A DNA stretch of 32,407 nt from Eubacteriales bacterium (GCA_030524785.1 JAUNFZ010000021.1:1-32407); one strand, 5' to 3'. Positions 1 to 8,634 are shown, counted from the stretch's first letter. Program-made: numbers and translations. Notes: generated from the sequence alone by a model not told the origin.

Positions 1-1
1 G

Positions 2-619
2 GGCGCGAAAGAGAGCCAAAGTGCAGGGGGCCGTTTGGAAACGCCGGGCGTGTTTGCCCAGGATAATTCAAAATTGATTCTGCGCGCAGAGGGCCGAAGC
101 GGTAAGTGGCTGAGCAGTCAGCTGCGCAGCCGGTTTTCGCTGGAACTTGAAATGGAGGCCGGAGGCTATGCAATCGCCCTTACATCGATTGCTGATACCC
201 AGGAAGGGTTTGAACGGCTGCTGGCGGCTCTTAAACAGCTTGACAAAGAGCTTGATCAGGAAACGGACAGAGCGGATAATGAAATAAAGAGAGAGGTCTT
301 TGAAGAACCGGACAGGGCGCCTGGCGGCGGGAACGCCTGCAGTTGGGAAATGATGTTAAATCCCTGCATCCTTACGATGGCAGAGGCGGATGCATATCCG
401 AAGGAGAATGTTTTGACTGCCGGGAGCGTGGGCAGAGTATGCGGGGAATATATTTATCTGTACCCGCCGGGAATACCGCTGATTGTGCCGGGGGAGCAGA
501 TCAGCGAAGCACTCATCCGCTGCCTGGAGGCCTGCCGGAGGGAGGGACTATCTTTGCAGGGCATGCAGGATCATTCCGGAAAAACGGTAAGTGTATTGCA
601 AAGGAGAGAGAAATTCTGA
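2..619 (+). CDS. Orn/Lys/Arg decarboxylase, C-terminal part (5' end outside window)
   Basis: The reading frame is open from base 2 with no stop upstream, so this is the 3' part of a longer gene; the TTG at 35 is an internal codon, not a start. The end of the protein carries the conserved C-terminal domain of group III PLP-dependent ornithine/lysine/arginine decarboxylases, recognisable by a Pro-Lys-Glu run followed by G-x-V-G-x-x-x-G-E-Y and Tyr-Pro-Pro-Gly-Ile-Pro near residues 120-160 of the visible part. The PLP lysine would lie upstream and is not visible. Such enzymes make cadaverine, putrescine or agmatine; which substrate this one uses cannot be told. The stop overlaps the start of the MATE gene (TGATG), implying co-transcription. 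A decarboxylase of this family (YaaO) also sits near holB in B. subtilis. Confidence 0.88.
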   Translation, partial: GAKESQSAGGRLETPGVFAQDNSKLILRAEGRSGKWLSSQLRSRFSLELEMEAGGYAIALTSIADTQEGFERLLAALKQLDKELDQETDRADNEIKREVFEEPDRAPGGGNACSWEMMLNPCILTMAEADAYPKENVLTAGSVGRVCGEYIYLYPPGIPLIVPGEQISEALIRCLEACRREGLSLQGMQDHSGKTVSVLQRREKF

Positions 620-2019
620 TGAACATGCTGAAGATAAGCGAAGCTATGCGAAACGGGGAGACGATATCTGTAAAGACACAGATGAAGCTGGTGGTTTCCC
701 TGTCGGTTCCGGCTATTTTGGAACAGCTTGTCATGACGCTTATGAGTTATATTGATACGGCTATGGTGGGGAGCCTTGGATATGAGGCCACGGCGGCGAT
801 TGGCGTTGTGGCCAGCACCGTCTGGCTGCTGAACGGTATTGTAAACGCTGCCGCGGTAGGGTTTTCCGTGCAGGTAGCCCAATATCTGGGAGCCGGCCGC
901 GAACAGGACAGCCGCAACGTGCTCTGCCAGGCGATTCTGTTTAACGCTGTGTTTGGAGTAGGACTGGCGGTTTTTGCGGTGGCTTTTGGACAGATTCTGC
1001 CGGGACTTTTGGGGGCCGGGCAGTCGGTTCGGCCCTATGCCAGAGATTATTTCTGCGTGATCGGCGCTTTGCTGCCTTTTAATATGGCCTGTGCGATGTA
1101 TTCCAGCATTTTCAGATGCAGCGGGAACGTACTGCTTCCCAGCCTGATGAATGTGGGAATGTGTCTTTTGGATATTGTCTTTAATTTCTTCCTCATATAT
1201 CCGTCCAGGCAGATTGGCGGCTTTACCGTGTGGGGAGCAGGTTTGGGCGTAAAAGGGGCGGCTCTCGGCACAGGTCTTGCGCAGGTCTGCGTCGGTTTGG
1301 CTTTGCTGGTCCTCCTTGTCAGGAAGCAGGGGCCTCTGCGCCTGCGGGGAGGGGAAAAATGGCGCTTTACCAAGGTCTGTATGCACAATGCATTTGTGCT
1401 GGCGACGCCGGCTGCCCTGGAACGCACAACCCTGTGTCTGGCGCAGATAGTGATGACCTCTGTGGTGACGGCCATGGGGCCGGTTTCCGTAGCCGCCAAC
1501 TATGTGGCGGTGCAGACGGAGAGCATCTGTTATCTTCCGGCTTACGGCGTGGCGGCTGCGGCTACGGCGCTGGTGGGGCAGAGCATCGGGGCCGGACGGG
1601 CCGATATGGCCAAACGGTTTGCCTATGGCACTACGGCGGTAGGCTTTGCTCTGGTGACAGTTACAGGCACGCTGCTCTTTTTGTGCGCGCCTTCACTGAC
1701 GCGGCTTTTGACGCCGGAGACCGAGGTGATAAATCTCAGTACCCGTGTGCTTCGGATTGTGGCTTTTTCGGAACCGCTGTTTGCCGTCAGCATTGTTGTG
1801 ATCGGCGCGCTGCGGGGAGCCGGGGACGGAAAGGGTCCTTTTCTCATCAATCTGTGCAGCATGTGGGGAATCCGGGTGCTGACCGTACTGCTTTTCACAC
1901 GCTCTTACGGGCTGGTGGGAGTTTGGGCGACAATGACCGTGGAGCTTGTGTGCAGGGGTTGCTTTTTCCTGGTTCGTCTTGTCAGGGGACGATGGGTTCG
2001 TACAGCGGCGCTTTCATAG
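619..2019 (+). CDS. MATE family multidrug/cation efflux transporter
   Basis: A 466-residue, strongly hydrophobic protein with about twelve predicted membrane segments, the usual size for MATE (NorM/DinF-like) exporters, which pump organic cations out in exchange for Na+ or H+. Two homologous halves can be seen: both begin with a Pro-Ala-x-Leu-Glu-type segment (near residues 31 and 245) in helices 1 and 7. The open frame extends upstream inside the decarboxylase gene, but the start at 619 is preferred because it follows an AAGGAGAGAG ribosome site at 601-610 and overlaps the previous stop by one base. Coupling to an amino-acid decarboxylase suggests export of an amine or a related compound, but this is inference; substrates of MATE proteins cannot be read from sequence. 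Confidence 0.9.
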   Translation: MNMLKISEAMRNGETISVKTQMKLVVSLSVPAILEQLVMTLMSYIDTAMVGSLGYEATAAIGVVASTVWLLNGIVNAAAVGFSVQVAQYLGAGREQDSRNVLCQAILFNAVFGVGLAVFAVAFGQILPGLLGAGQSVRPYARDYFCVIGALLPFNMACAMYSSIFRCSGNVLLPSLMNVGMCLLDIVFNFFLIYPSRQIGGFTVWGAGLGVKGAALGTGLAQVCVGLALLVLLVRKQGPLRLRGGEKWRFTKVCMHNAFVLATPAALERTTLCLAQIVMTSVVTAMGPVSVAANYVAVQTESICYLPAYGVAAAATALVGQSIGAGRADMAKRFAYGTTAVGFALVTVTGTLLFLCAPSLTRLLTPETEVINLSTRVLRIVAFSEPLFAVSIVVIGALRGAGDGKGPFLINLCSMWGIRVLTVLLFTRSYGLVGVWATMTVELVCRGCFFLVRLVRGRWVRTAALS

Positions 2020-2035
2020 CGCCCCATTTCTTTTT
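2007..2035 (+). terminator. Intrinsic terminator overlapping the MATE stop codon
   Basis: A perfect 6-bp stem (GGCGCT with AGCGCC, loop TTCAT) spans the last codons and stop of the MATE gene and is followed by a T-rich run ATTTCTTTTT. The stem is short, so its efficiency is uncertain. It separates the decarboxylase-MATE pair from the pot operon. Confidence 0.55.
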
Positions 2036-2087
2036 AGCCTTTCACGTTTTGTATATAAAAAAATACAATCTTAAGTACCATTGATAA

Positions 2088-2115
2088 TTGACAAAAAGTT
2101 TATTATAGGTATAAT
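2088..2115 (+). promoter_or_regulatory. Sigma-A promoter of the regulator-potABCD operon
   Basis: TTGACA at 2088-2093 and TATAAT at 2110-2115, both matching consensus, are separated by 16 bp. The promoter lies about 80 bp before the XRE-cupin start and reads toward potABCD. Confidence 0.85.
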
Positions 2116-2134
2116 TTTCTCAGAATCAAAAGTT

Positions 2135-2161
2135 TAGTAAAAAATGATTTTAAGTTTACTA
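2135..2161. promoter_or_regulatory. Candidate operator: inverted repeat downstream of the pot promoter
   Basis: A perfect 7-bp inverted repeat, TAGTAAA at 2135-2141 and TTTACTA at 2155-2161, lies about 20-45 bp after the -10 box in an AT-rich leader. Its place between promoter and regulator gene suits autoregulation by the XRE-cupin protein. The assignment is positional only. Confidence 0.4.
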
Positions 2162-2195
2162 TGAGGCATAACTTTCAGAAAGGAGAAACCGGCCG

Positions 2196-2753
2196 ATGGA
2201 AGTAGATTATGTAAACAGACAGATAGGCGAAAGAATCAGGGATCTGCGCAACCGAAACGGGCTGACCCAGCAGGAGCTGGCGGACCGGGCAGAGCTGACA
2301 AAGGGCTTTATTTCACAGCTTGAGAGAGGTCAGGTTTCTCCCTCGGTGGTGACACTTCTGGACCTGATTGAGTGTCTGGGGACCACGGCTTCCGATTTTT
2401 TTAAAGAAGCGGTGGATGAACAGATTGTGTTTTCGGAAAAAGGTTTTTTTGAGAAAATAGACGAGGCGGGCAACAGCATCCAGTGGCTTGTTCCCGTGGC
2501 GCAGAAGTACCAGATGGAACCGCTTCTGGTGGTGGTGCAGCCCCATCAGAGCCTGGAGGAGGATAAGCCCCACGACGGAGAAGAATTTGGCTATGTGATT
2601 TCAGGAAGGCTGAATCTGTATCTGGGGGATCAGGTTTATCATGTAAAATCCGGGGAAAGCTTTTATTATCCGGCAAAGCGGAAGCATCGCCTTGAAAATC
2701 CGGGCAGTCGTCCGGCGAAATTTATCTGGGTGAGCACGCCGCCGATGTTTTAG
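2196..2753 (+). CDS. XRE-family regulator with C-terminal cupin domain (PuuR-like)
   Basis: A 185-residue protein with an N-terminal Xre/Cro helix-turn-helix (residues about 10-65, including a Gly-Leu-Thr-Gln-Gln-Glu-Leu-Ala first helix and a Ser-Gln-Leu-Glu-Arg-Gly recognition helix) and a C-terminal cupin barrel (about 110-182, with a G-E-E-F-G-Y-V core and P-x-x-x-x-H motif). This architecture is that of the PuuR/SutR-like regulators in which the cupin senses a small ligand. AAGGAG at about 2179-2184 precedes the ATG. The gene is first in the operon and its stop is 22 bp from the potA start, so it very probably controls polyamine uptake in response to intracellular polyamines; the ligand is inferred from context. 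Confidence 0.9.
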   Translation: MEVDYVNRQIGERIRDLRNRNGLTQQELADRAELTKGFISQLERGQVSPSVVTLLDLIECLGTTASDFFKEAVDEQIVFSEKGFFEKIDEAGNSIQWLVPVAQKYQMEPLLVVVQPHQSLEEDKPHDGEEFGYVISGRLNLYLGDQVYHVKSGESFYYPAKRKHRLENPGSRPAKFIWVSTPPMF

Positions 2754-2775
2754 AGAAATTGTGAGGGAGTTATTG

Positions 2776-4215
2776 ATGGAGCAGAAAGAAAATATTATTG
2801 AACTGAGACATATTACCAAAACCTTTGAGGATGGATTTCACGCGGTATCAGACTTTAATTTGGAGGTAAAGCGCGGCGAATTTGTGACCTTTCTCGGGCC
2901 GTCGGGATGCGGCAAAACGACTACCCTGCGGATGATCGCAGGATTTGATATTCCTACGGAGGGAGAGATACTGCTGAACGGAAAACCGATCACAAAGCTG
3001 CCTCCGAATAAGCGCCCTATCAATACGGTGTTCCAGAGGTACGCCCTGTTTCCTCATATGAATATTTTTGAAAATATTGCTTTTGGGCTGAAGCAGAAAA
3101 AAGTGCCGGATCATGTGATCGAAAAAAAGGTGAAAAAGGTTTTGGAGCTGGTGGATCTGGAAGGGTTTGAAAAGCGCCGTGTCTCTACGCTCTCCGGAGG
3201 GCAGCAGCAGAGGGTGGCGATTGCCAGAGCGGTGGTAAACGAGCCGGAAATACTGCTTCTGGACGAGCCTCTGGGGGCGCTGGACCTGAAAATGAGAAAA
3301 GAGATGCAGCTTGAGCTGAAGGCCATGCACAAGGAGCTTGGAATCACCTTTATCTATGTGACCCACGACCAGGAAGAAGCTCTTACCATGTCCGATAAGA
3401 TTGTGGTAATGTCTGAGGGAAAGACTCAGCAGATCGGCACGCCGGAGGACATCTACAACGAGCCGAAAAATGCTTTTGTGGCAGACTTTATCGGCGAGAG
3501 CAATATTTTTAACGGCATTATGACAGGCCGCCTGAAGGCGCGCTTCTGCGGCGGAGAATTTGCCTGTGTGGATGATGTGGAGGAGGGAACCCACATTACG
3601 GCGGTAGTACGCCCGGAGGATGTAATTCTGACGGCGCCGGAGGACGGAACCATAAGAGGCGTGGTGACTTCTGTGATTTTTAAGGGGATGCATTATGAAA
3701 TTGCTGTGGAGTCGGGCAAAAACGAGATGGTTGTTCAGTCTGTGAAAGCGGCGAAGCCCGGAGAGCTTGTGGGCATGAAGGTGGATCCGGACAACATTCA
3801 TATTATGATTGCGGAGGATCACACCAACATTTTTGCGGTGGAGATCAATAAAAGCCACCGGCTGGAATATAACGGAACAGTGCTGGATACCAGCCTGACA
3901 AAAATCATCAGGGGAAGCAGAAGGTCGGAGGACGGAACCCTTCTGGACGCTGCCGGAGAAGAAATAGATCCGAGAAGAATCCGGGTGATAGCCGCCATCG
4001 GGCCCGGGGACATTAAATTGACGGATCATCAGGATGAAGGGCTGGTGCAGGGATATATCAGCAATCTGATCTACAAGGGCGATCACTACAGCTACGTGAT
4101 ACATACGGATATGGGTCAGGACTTTGTGGTGAACGACGAATATCTGTGGAATATGGACGACCAGGTGGGGCTTATTATGCCGGTTGAGAAAATGACTTTT
4201 TCGGTGAAAAGATAA
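2776..4215 (+). CDS. potA: Spermidine/putrescine ABC transporter ATPase PotA, with extra C-terminal TOBE-like repeat
   Basis: A 479-residue ABC ATPase that energises polyamine import. The nucleotide-binding domain covers about residues 10-245: Walker A GPSGCGKTT at 41-49, signature LSGGQQQ, Walker B LLLDEPLGALD and a switch His in VTHDQEEA. A TOBE_2 regulatory domain follows (about 277-350). About 130 further residues end in a second block (about 400-479) with the same pattern as the first: hydrophobic-x-P/G-x-D-hydrophobic-x-L-T, then G-x-hydrophobic-S-x-hydrophobic-hydrophobic-hydrophobic-K-G-x-H-Y. Typical PotA is 350-380 residues, so the tail is an addition. The ATG at 2776 is preferred over the upstream GTG at 2761 because GAGGGAG lies 6 bp before it. 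First of four contiguous pot genes. Confidence 0.93.
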   Translation: MEQKENIIELRHITKTFEDGFHAVSDFNLEVKRGEFVTFLGPSGCGKTTTLRMIAGFDIPTEGEILLNGKPITKLPPNKRPINTVFQRYALFPHMNIFENIAFGLKQKKVPDHVIEKKVKKVLELVDLEGFEKRRVSTLSGGQQQRVAIARAVVNEPEILLLDEPLGALDLKMRKEMQLELKAMHKELGITFIYVTHDQEEALTMSDKIVVMSEGKTQQIGTPEDIYNEPKNAFVADFIGESNIFNGIMTGRLKARFCGGEFACVDDVEEGTHITAVVRPEDVILTAPEDGTIRGVVTSVIFKGMHYEIAVESGKNEMVVQSVKAAKPGELVGMKVDPDNIHIMIAEDHTNIFAVEINKSHRLEYNGTVLDTSLTKIIRGSRRSEDGTLLDAAGEEIDPRRIRVIAAIGPGDIKLTDHQDEGLVQGYISNLIYKGDHYSYVIHTDMGQDFVVNDEYLWNMDDQVGLIMPVEKMTFSVKR

Positions 4216-4227
4216 GGAGGAGAACAG

Positions 4228-5025
4228 ATGGGCAAACTTTCATTTTCACGAAAGAGTCTGGGCATCCCCTATGCGCTCTTTCTGGCGCTGTTTGTGGTGG
4301 CGCCGCTGGTTGTGCTTCTTTATTATGGGTTTACGAATGGGCAGGGTCAGTTTACACTGGCGAATCTGACCGGATTTTTTACAAACCCCAATACGCTGGG
4401 AACGCTGTGCTACAGCTTTGCGGTTTCGGTGACAACCACCGGGGCCTGCCTATTGTTGGCTTATCCCACGGCGTATATTCTGGCAAAGAGCAAAATCAGG
4501 GCCAAGTCAGTGGTGCTTATGATTTTTATTATGCCGATGTGGATCAATTTTTCTCTGCGTATCACGGCGCTCAAGGAAATCCTTACGCTGATTGAGGGAA
4601 ATCTGGCCTTTTATCCCTTTGCGAACGCGGTGATCGGCATGACTTATGACTTTCTTCCGTTTATGATTCTTCCGATCTACAATACGCTTGTAAAGCTGGA
4701 TGAATCGCTTTTGGAGGCGGCCAGAGATCTGGGGGCTAATGAGACGGAGGCATTTTTTAAGGTGACGCTTCCGCTTTCCGTGCCGGGAATCGTCAGCGGC
4801 GTGGCGATGGTATTTTTGCCGGCTATGACGAATTATGTGGTGCTTGATATGTTGTATAACAGCACTTACATTATGGGAAGCCTGATCGGCAGCTATTTTG
4901 CGGCTTATAACTGGCACGGCGGTTCTATGATCGCGCTGATTCTGCTGGCGATCATCTGCCTGTTTACACTGTTCACCAAGGGAATGGAGGAAGAAAATAA
5001 TCCGAGGGGAGGTGCGCTGCTGTGA
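4228..5025 (+). CDS. potB: Spermidine/putrescine ABC transporter permease PotB
   Basis: A 265-residue inner-membrane permease with about six transmembrane helices. The EAA loop that docks on the ATPase is seen as E-A-A-R-D-L-G-A followed by P-L-S-V-P-G-I near residues 170-190. It pairs with PotC to form the import channel for spermidine or putrescine. AAGGAGGAG precedes the ATG, 12 bp after the potA stop, and the 3' end overlaps the potC start, so translation is coupled. The order A-B-C-D is the classical pot order, which supports PotB over a generic permease. Confidence 0.93.
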   Translation: MGKLSFSRKSLGIPYALFLALFVVAPLVVLLYYGFTNGQGQFTLANLTGFFTNPNTLGTLCYSFAVSVTTTGACLLLAYPTAYILAKSKIRAKSVVLMIFIMPMWINFSLRITALKEILTLIEGNLAFYPFANAVIGMTYDFLPFMILPIYNTLVKLDESLLEAARDLGANETEAFFKVTLPLSVPGIVSGVAMVFLPAMTNYVVLDMLYNSTYIMGSLIGSYFAAYNWHGGSMIALILLAIICLFTLFTKGMEEENNPRGGALL

Positions 5026-5828
5026 TGAAGAAAGTATGGAAGGCCGTAATCATTGTGTTTGTATTGCTGTTTTTGTATCTTCCGATTCTGGTTCTGGCGG
5101 TTTACAGCTTTACGGACGCCACGCAGCTTGGCGCAATCCGGGGATTTTCCATGCACAATTACGTTACGCTGTTTACCACGCCGGAACTGCGCAATATGAT
5201 TCTGGGAACGGTGGCTCTGGCCTTTTCTTCAGCCGTTCTCGCATCAGTGCTGGGAACAGCGGGCGCCATCGGAGCTTTTTACAGCGGGAAAAAGACTTCT
5301 TCTGCGATTACGGCCATGAACCAGGTGCCGGTGGTAAATGCCGACGTGGTTACAGGATTTTCCATCTGTATCCTGCTGGTGGTGGTTCTGGGTGTGAGCA
5401 AGGATACTTTTATACCGCTGATCGTGGGCCATGTGACGCTGTGCGCACCCTTTGTATTCCTGTCGGTCACTCCCAGGCTGAAGCAGATGGATGCCAGTAT
5501 CTATGAGGCGGCGCTGGATCTGGGGGCCACTCCGGCGGAGGCTCTGCGAAAGGTTGTCATTCCCCAGATATTTCCGGGAATTGTGTCGGGCTTTGCGCTG
5601 GCGGTTACGCTTTCTTTGGACGACTATTTTGTGGCGACTTATACGAAACCGGCCACCTTTGATACCATCAGCACCTATGTGGTAAACGCCACAAAGGGAG
5701 CCCAGACGACGATCAAGACGGCTCTGTGGGCGCTGTCCACCGTGATTTTCCTGGTGGTAATCCTGCTGGTGGTGCTGATGAACCTGCGGGCGGGCAGTAA
5801 AGAAAACTCAGAAAGGGCAGGGGTATGA
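5022..5828 (+). CDS. potC: Spermidine/putrescine ABC transporter permease PotC
   Basis: A 268-residue permease with about six membrane helices and an EAA motif (E-A-A-L-D-L-G-A then P-Q-I-F-P-G-I near residues 160-190). It is the second half of the polyamine channel. Two starts are possible: GTG at 5022, overlapping the potB stop as GTGA, or ATG at 5025; the AGGGGAGG site at 5005-5012 is 9 bp from the GTG and 12 bp from the ATG. The GTG is kept for its better spacing, without certainty. The 3' end overlaps potD by four bases. Confidence 0.92.
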   Translation: MMKKVWKAVIIVFVLLFLYLPILVLAVYSFTDATQLGAIRGFSMHNYVTLFTTPELRNMILGTVALAFSSAVLASVLGTAGAIGAFYSGKKTSSAITAMNQVPVVNADVVTGFSICILLVVVLGVSKDTFIPLIVGHVTLCAPFVFLSVTPRLKQMDASIYEAALDLGATPAEALRKVVIPQIFPGIVSGFALAVTLSLDDYFVATYTKPATFDTISTYVVNATKGAQTTIKTALWALSTVIFLVVILLVVLMNLRAGSKENSERAGV

Positions 5829-7327
5829 TGAAAAGGAATATAGGGAAATTGTCTGCCGTAATTCTGAGCACTGTGCTGTTCTGGACGATGGCTGCAGCGA
5901 CAGGCAGCGCACAGGCAGACGGCGCAGATTCACAGGAGGTCACTCTGCGGATCTGCAGCTGGGAAGAATACATTGACCTGGGAGGATGGGACGAGGAAGA
6001 AACCATCGACCTGGAAAGCGGAGATATTATTGGCAGAAATTCCATGGTGGAAGATTTTGAAAAATGGTATTACGAGACTTACGGCAGAAAGGTGAAGGTA
6101 GAGTATTCTACCTTCGGCACCAACGAGGATCTCTACAATATGCTCACGCTTGGAGATGTGTACGATCTTGTCTGTCCGTCGGAATACATGATTATGAAGC
6201 TGATGGCGGAGGGCAGGCTGACGCCGCTTTCAGAGGAATTTTTTGATGCGGAGGATGAGAATAATTACTACATCAAAGGGGTATCTCCCTATATCCGCTC
6301 TGTTTTTGAGGAAAACGAGATCGCAGGAGAGCCCTGGAGCAGATATGCCGCCGGATATATGTGGGGGATTACGGGCATTGTTTACAACCCGGAACTTGTA
6401 AAAGAGCAGGACGCCTCAAGCTGGAAAATTTTAGACGACCCGAGTTACCGCCGGCAGGTGACGATTAAGGATAACGTAAGGGATTCCTACTTTGCAGCGG
6501 TGGGAGCGCTGAAATCAGATTTGCTGCTCTCGGAGGAGTTTCGGGCACAGCCGGACTATAAGAAAAGGCTGGAGGAAGAAATGAACGACACTTCCCCGGA
6601 AATGATTGCAAAGGTGCAGGAGTATCTGCAGGATGTGAAAAACAACGCTTATTCCTTTGAGACAGACTCCGGGAAAGCCGATATGGTGACGGGAAAAGTG
6701 GCGGCGAACTATCAGTGGTCAGGGGACGCGGTGTACACCATGGACCAGGCGGACGAGGATGATTTTACGCTGGCCTTTGCTGTGCCGCAGGAGGCCACAA
6801 ACATTTATTTTGACGGCTGGGTGATGCTTAAAAGCGGAGTGGAGGGTAATGACGCAAAGCAGCACGCAGCGCAGGCGTTTATCAATTTCACCTCGAGGCC
6901 GGACAATGTGATCAGAAATATGTACTATATCGGTTATACATCAGTGATCTCCGGCGGGGAGGATGGACGCATATTTGAGTATGCAGACTGGTGCTATGGC
7001 GCCGGGGAAGATGAAGAAGACGTGACGGAGTACGATATTGCGTACTTTTTCACGGAGGAAGAAGACAGCGAAGATTATGTGATTACCGCGCCGGCAGATC
7101 AGGTGAACCGTCAGCTCTCGGCCCAGTATCCTTCCCGGGAGGCTATTGCCAGATCTTCCATTATGGTGTATTTTAATGAGGAACAGAATGAAGCGATCAA
7201 CGAAATGTGGATCAGCGTCCGCTGCTTCAATCTTTATGACGTGCCGGTGTGGGCGTGGGTTGCGGCGGCAGCCGTTCTTGGAGGAATTGTTGTTTTTGCG
7301 GTGAGAAATGTGAAAAGAAGCCGGTAA
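5825..7327 (+). CDS. potD: Spermidine/putrescine-binding protein PotD, with C-terminal membrane anchor
   Basis: The 500-residue protein has the polyamine-binding-protein fold: an early I-C-S-W-E-E-Y-I-D motif, a Phe-Glu-Lys-Trp-Tyr helix, a G-D-V-Y-D-L-V-C-P-S-E-Y-M binding segment and a Trp-Gly-I-T-G-I-V-Y-N hinge. PotD of other bacteria has about 350 residues. Here an N-terminal signal sequence of about 32 residues ends near Ala-x-Ala and lacks the lipobox cysteine. A hydrophobic helix (about residues 472-493) followed by a basic Arg-Asn-Val-Lys-Arg-Ser-Arg end looks like a C-terminal stop-transfer anchor. The mature protein has many acidic stretches. ATG at 5825 overlaps potC by four bases; ATG at 5828 is an alternative. 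It captures polyamines outside the membrane for PotBC. Confidence 0.92.
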   Translation: MMKRNIGKLSAVILSTVLFWTMAAATGSAQADGADSQEVTLRICSWEEYIDLGGWDEEETIDLESGDIIGRNSMVEDFEKWYYETYGRKVKVEYSTFGTNEDLYNMLTLGDVYDLVCPSEYMIMKLMAEGRLTPLSEEFFDAEDENNYYIKGVSPYIRSVFEENEIAGEPWSRYAAGYMWGITGIVYNPELVKEQDASSWKILDDPSYRRQVTIKDNVRDSYFAAVGALKSDLLLSEEFRAQPDYKKRLEEEMNDTSPEMIAKVQEYLQDVKNNAYSFETDSGKADMVTGKVAANYQWSGDAVYTMDQADEDDFTLAFAVPQEATNIYFDGWVMLKSGVEGNDAKQHAAQAFINFTSRPDNVIRNMYYIGYTSVISGGEDGRIFEYADWCYGAGEDEEDVTEYDIAYFFTEEEDSEDYVITAPADQVNRQLSAQYPSREAIARSSIMVYFNEEQNEAINEMWISVRCFNLYDVPVWAWVAAAAVLGGIVVFAVRNVKRSR

Positions 7328-7343
7328 GGCGGGAGAGAGCTTT

Positions 7344-8597
7344 ATGAGAATGATGCTGGTTGGAGCAGGAGCTGTGGGAGAAAGCATCCTGAAGATATTA
7401 AAAGAGAGAGACCCCAGGGGCGCATGGCTTACCTATGCGCTCGTCTCTGATTATGACCTGAAAAGGGCGCAGGAAGTGACGGCGATGCTTGGGGGCGATA
7501 AGCGCTTTGAGGCCTGTGCGGTAAACGCCAGGGACCGGGAGGAGATAAAGCGGATCATCCGGGAGCACAGGATTGACTTTGTGATGGATGCGGCGCCGCC
7601 TTTTGCCAGCAATATGATTTTCGACGCCGCCTTTGACACCGGATGCAATTATGCAAGCATGGGCACCTGGTCTGTGCCGATGGATCATCCGGCTTACGGG
7701 CTGGGGATAGAAAACAGCTATACGGAGCCGATGACGAAGTACAATTTTGACCGCCATGAGGCATGGAAGGAAAAGGGGCTTATGGCGCTTATCTGTATCG
7801 GCATTGACCCCGGGGTGGTAAATGTATTTGCAAAATATGCGGCCGAGGAGCTTTTGGATGAGCTCTGGGAGGTGCATGTAAAGGACGGCGGAAACCTGTC
7901 TGTGCCCGGGGCGGACCCGGACGACATCATGTTCGGGTTTAACGTATGGACAGTACTGGACGAGGTGATGAATCCGAATGTGGAGTATGATGAGGACAGA
8001 GGCGGATTTTTTGTGGAAAAGGCTTTTGCCGGACAGGAAACCTTTGAGATGCCGGAGGGCGTCGGGAAGAACACACTGGTAAAGGTAGAGCACGAAGAAG
8101 TTGTAACGATGCCCCGCTATCTGAAGCAGTACGGACTGAAAAAGGCGACATTTAAAATCAGCCTGGATGAAAACCTTATCACGGCTCTGAAGGTACTTGA
8201 CAGGTTGGGGCTTCGGGACATCCATCCGGTACAGGTGGGAAATGTGACGGTAGTGCCCCGGGACGTAGTGGCGGCCTGTGCGCCTCAGCCGAAGGATATC
8301 GGAGACGAGATGGTTGGAAAAATGGTGGTGGGCGTCCACTGTATTGGACAGAAGGATGGAAAAAGAAAAGAATACTTTCTCTATCAGCCCTTCGACAACC
8401 AGGAATCCATGCGGCGCTTTGCAAGTCAGGCGGTGACGGCGCAGACAGGGTTTGGAGCGGCGCTTGCCCTGGAGCTGATTGGACGGGGAATATGGAAGGA
8501 CGCCGGCGTATTTTCGCCCGAATACTTTGACCCCAGGCCATATCTGAAACTTATGGAAGAAAGTGGATACGAATATAAAATTCTGGAACTTACGTAG
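7344..8597 (+). CDS. Saccharopine dehydrogenase-family oxidoreductase
   Basis: A 417-residue protein with an N-terminal Rossmann fold (G-A-G-A-V-G at residues 7-12) and the long mixed C-terminal domain of the saccharopine dehydrogenase family, including a G-I-D-P-G-V-V-N segment typical of this family. Members join or split amino acids through a secondary amine, such as saccharopine or carboxy(nor)spermidine. The gene follows potD by 16 bp with its own GGGAGAG site and is probably in the same operon. The polyamine context makes carboxyspermidine-type chemistry attractive, but a partner carboxyspermidine decarboxylase is not in the window. The exact reaction is unknown. Confidence 0.8.
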   Translation: MRMMLVGAGAVGESILKILKERDPRGAWLTYALVSDYDLKRAQEVTAMLGGDKRFEACAVNARDREEIKRIIREHRIDFVMDAAPPFASNMIFDAAFDTGCNYASMGTWSVPMDHPAYGLGIENSYTEPMTKYNFDRHEAWKEKGLMALICIGIDPGVVNVFAKYAAEELLDELWEVHVKDGGNLSVPGADPDDIMFGFNVWTVLDEVMNPNVEYDEDRGGFFVEKAFAGQETFEMPEGVGKNTLVKVEHEEVVTMPRYLKQYGLKKATFKISLDENLITALKVLDRLGLRDIHPVQVGNVTVVPRDVVAACAPQPKDIGDEMVGKMVVGVHCIGQKDGKRKEYFLYQPFDNQESMRRFASQAVTAQTGFGAALALELIGRGIWKDAGVFSPEYFDPRPYLKLMEESGYEYKILELT

Positions 8598-8604
8598 CTA
8601 TTAT

Positions 8605-8634
8605 TTGACAGGAGCCTCTGTTTCATAGTATGAT
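8605..8634 (+). promoter_or_regulatory. Sigma-A promoter of the gmk-like/holB/ricT operon
   Basis: TTGACA at 8605-8610 and TATGAT at 8629-8634 with an 18-bp spacer. Transcription would begin near 8641, just before the ribosome site of the kinase gene. Confidence 0.8.

Noticed and set aside
343-618. In-frame upstream extension of the MATE reading frame
   Set aside because: It lies fully inside the decarboxylase gene in another frame, and the ribosome site and overlapping stop/start favour 619.
571-1386. 271-codon minus-strand frame across the MATE gene
   Set aside because: Antisense shadow of a membrane protein gene; no start signal and low-complexity polar translation.
2848-4104. Long open frame on the minus strand across potA
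   Set aside because: It is antisense to a certain gene, has no ribosome site or family resemblance, and its composition follows from the potA codons.
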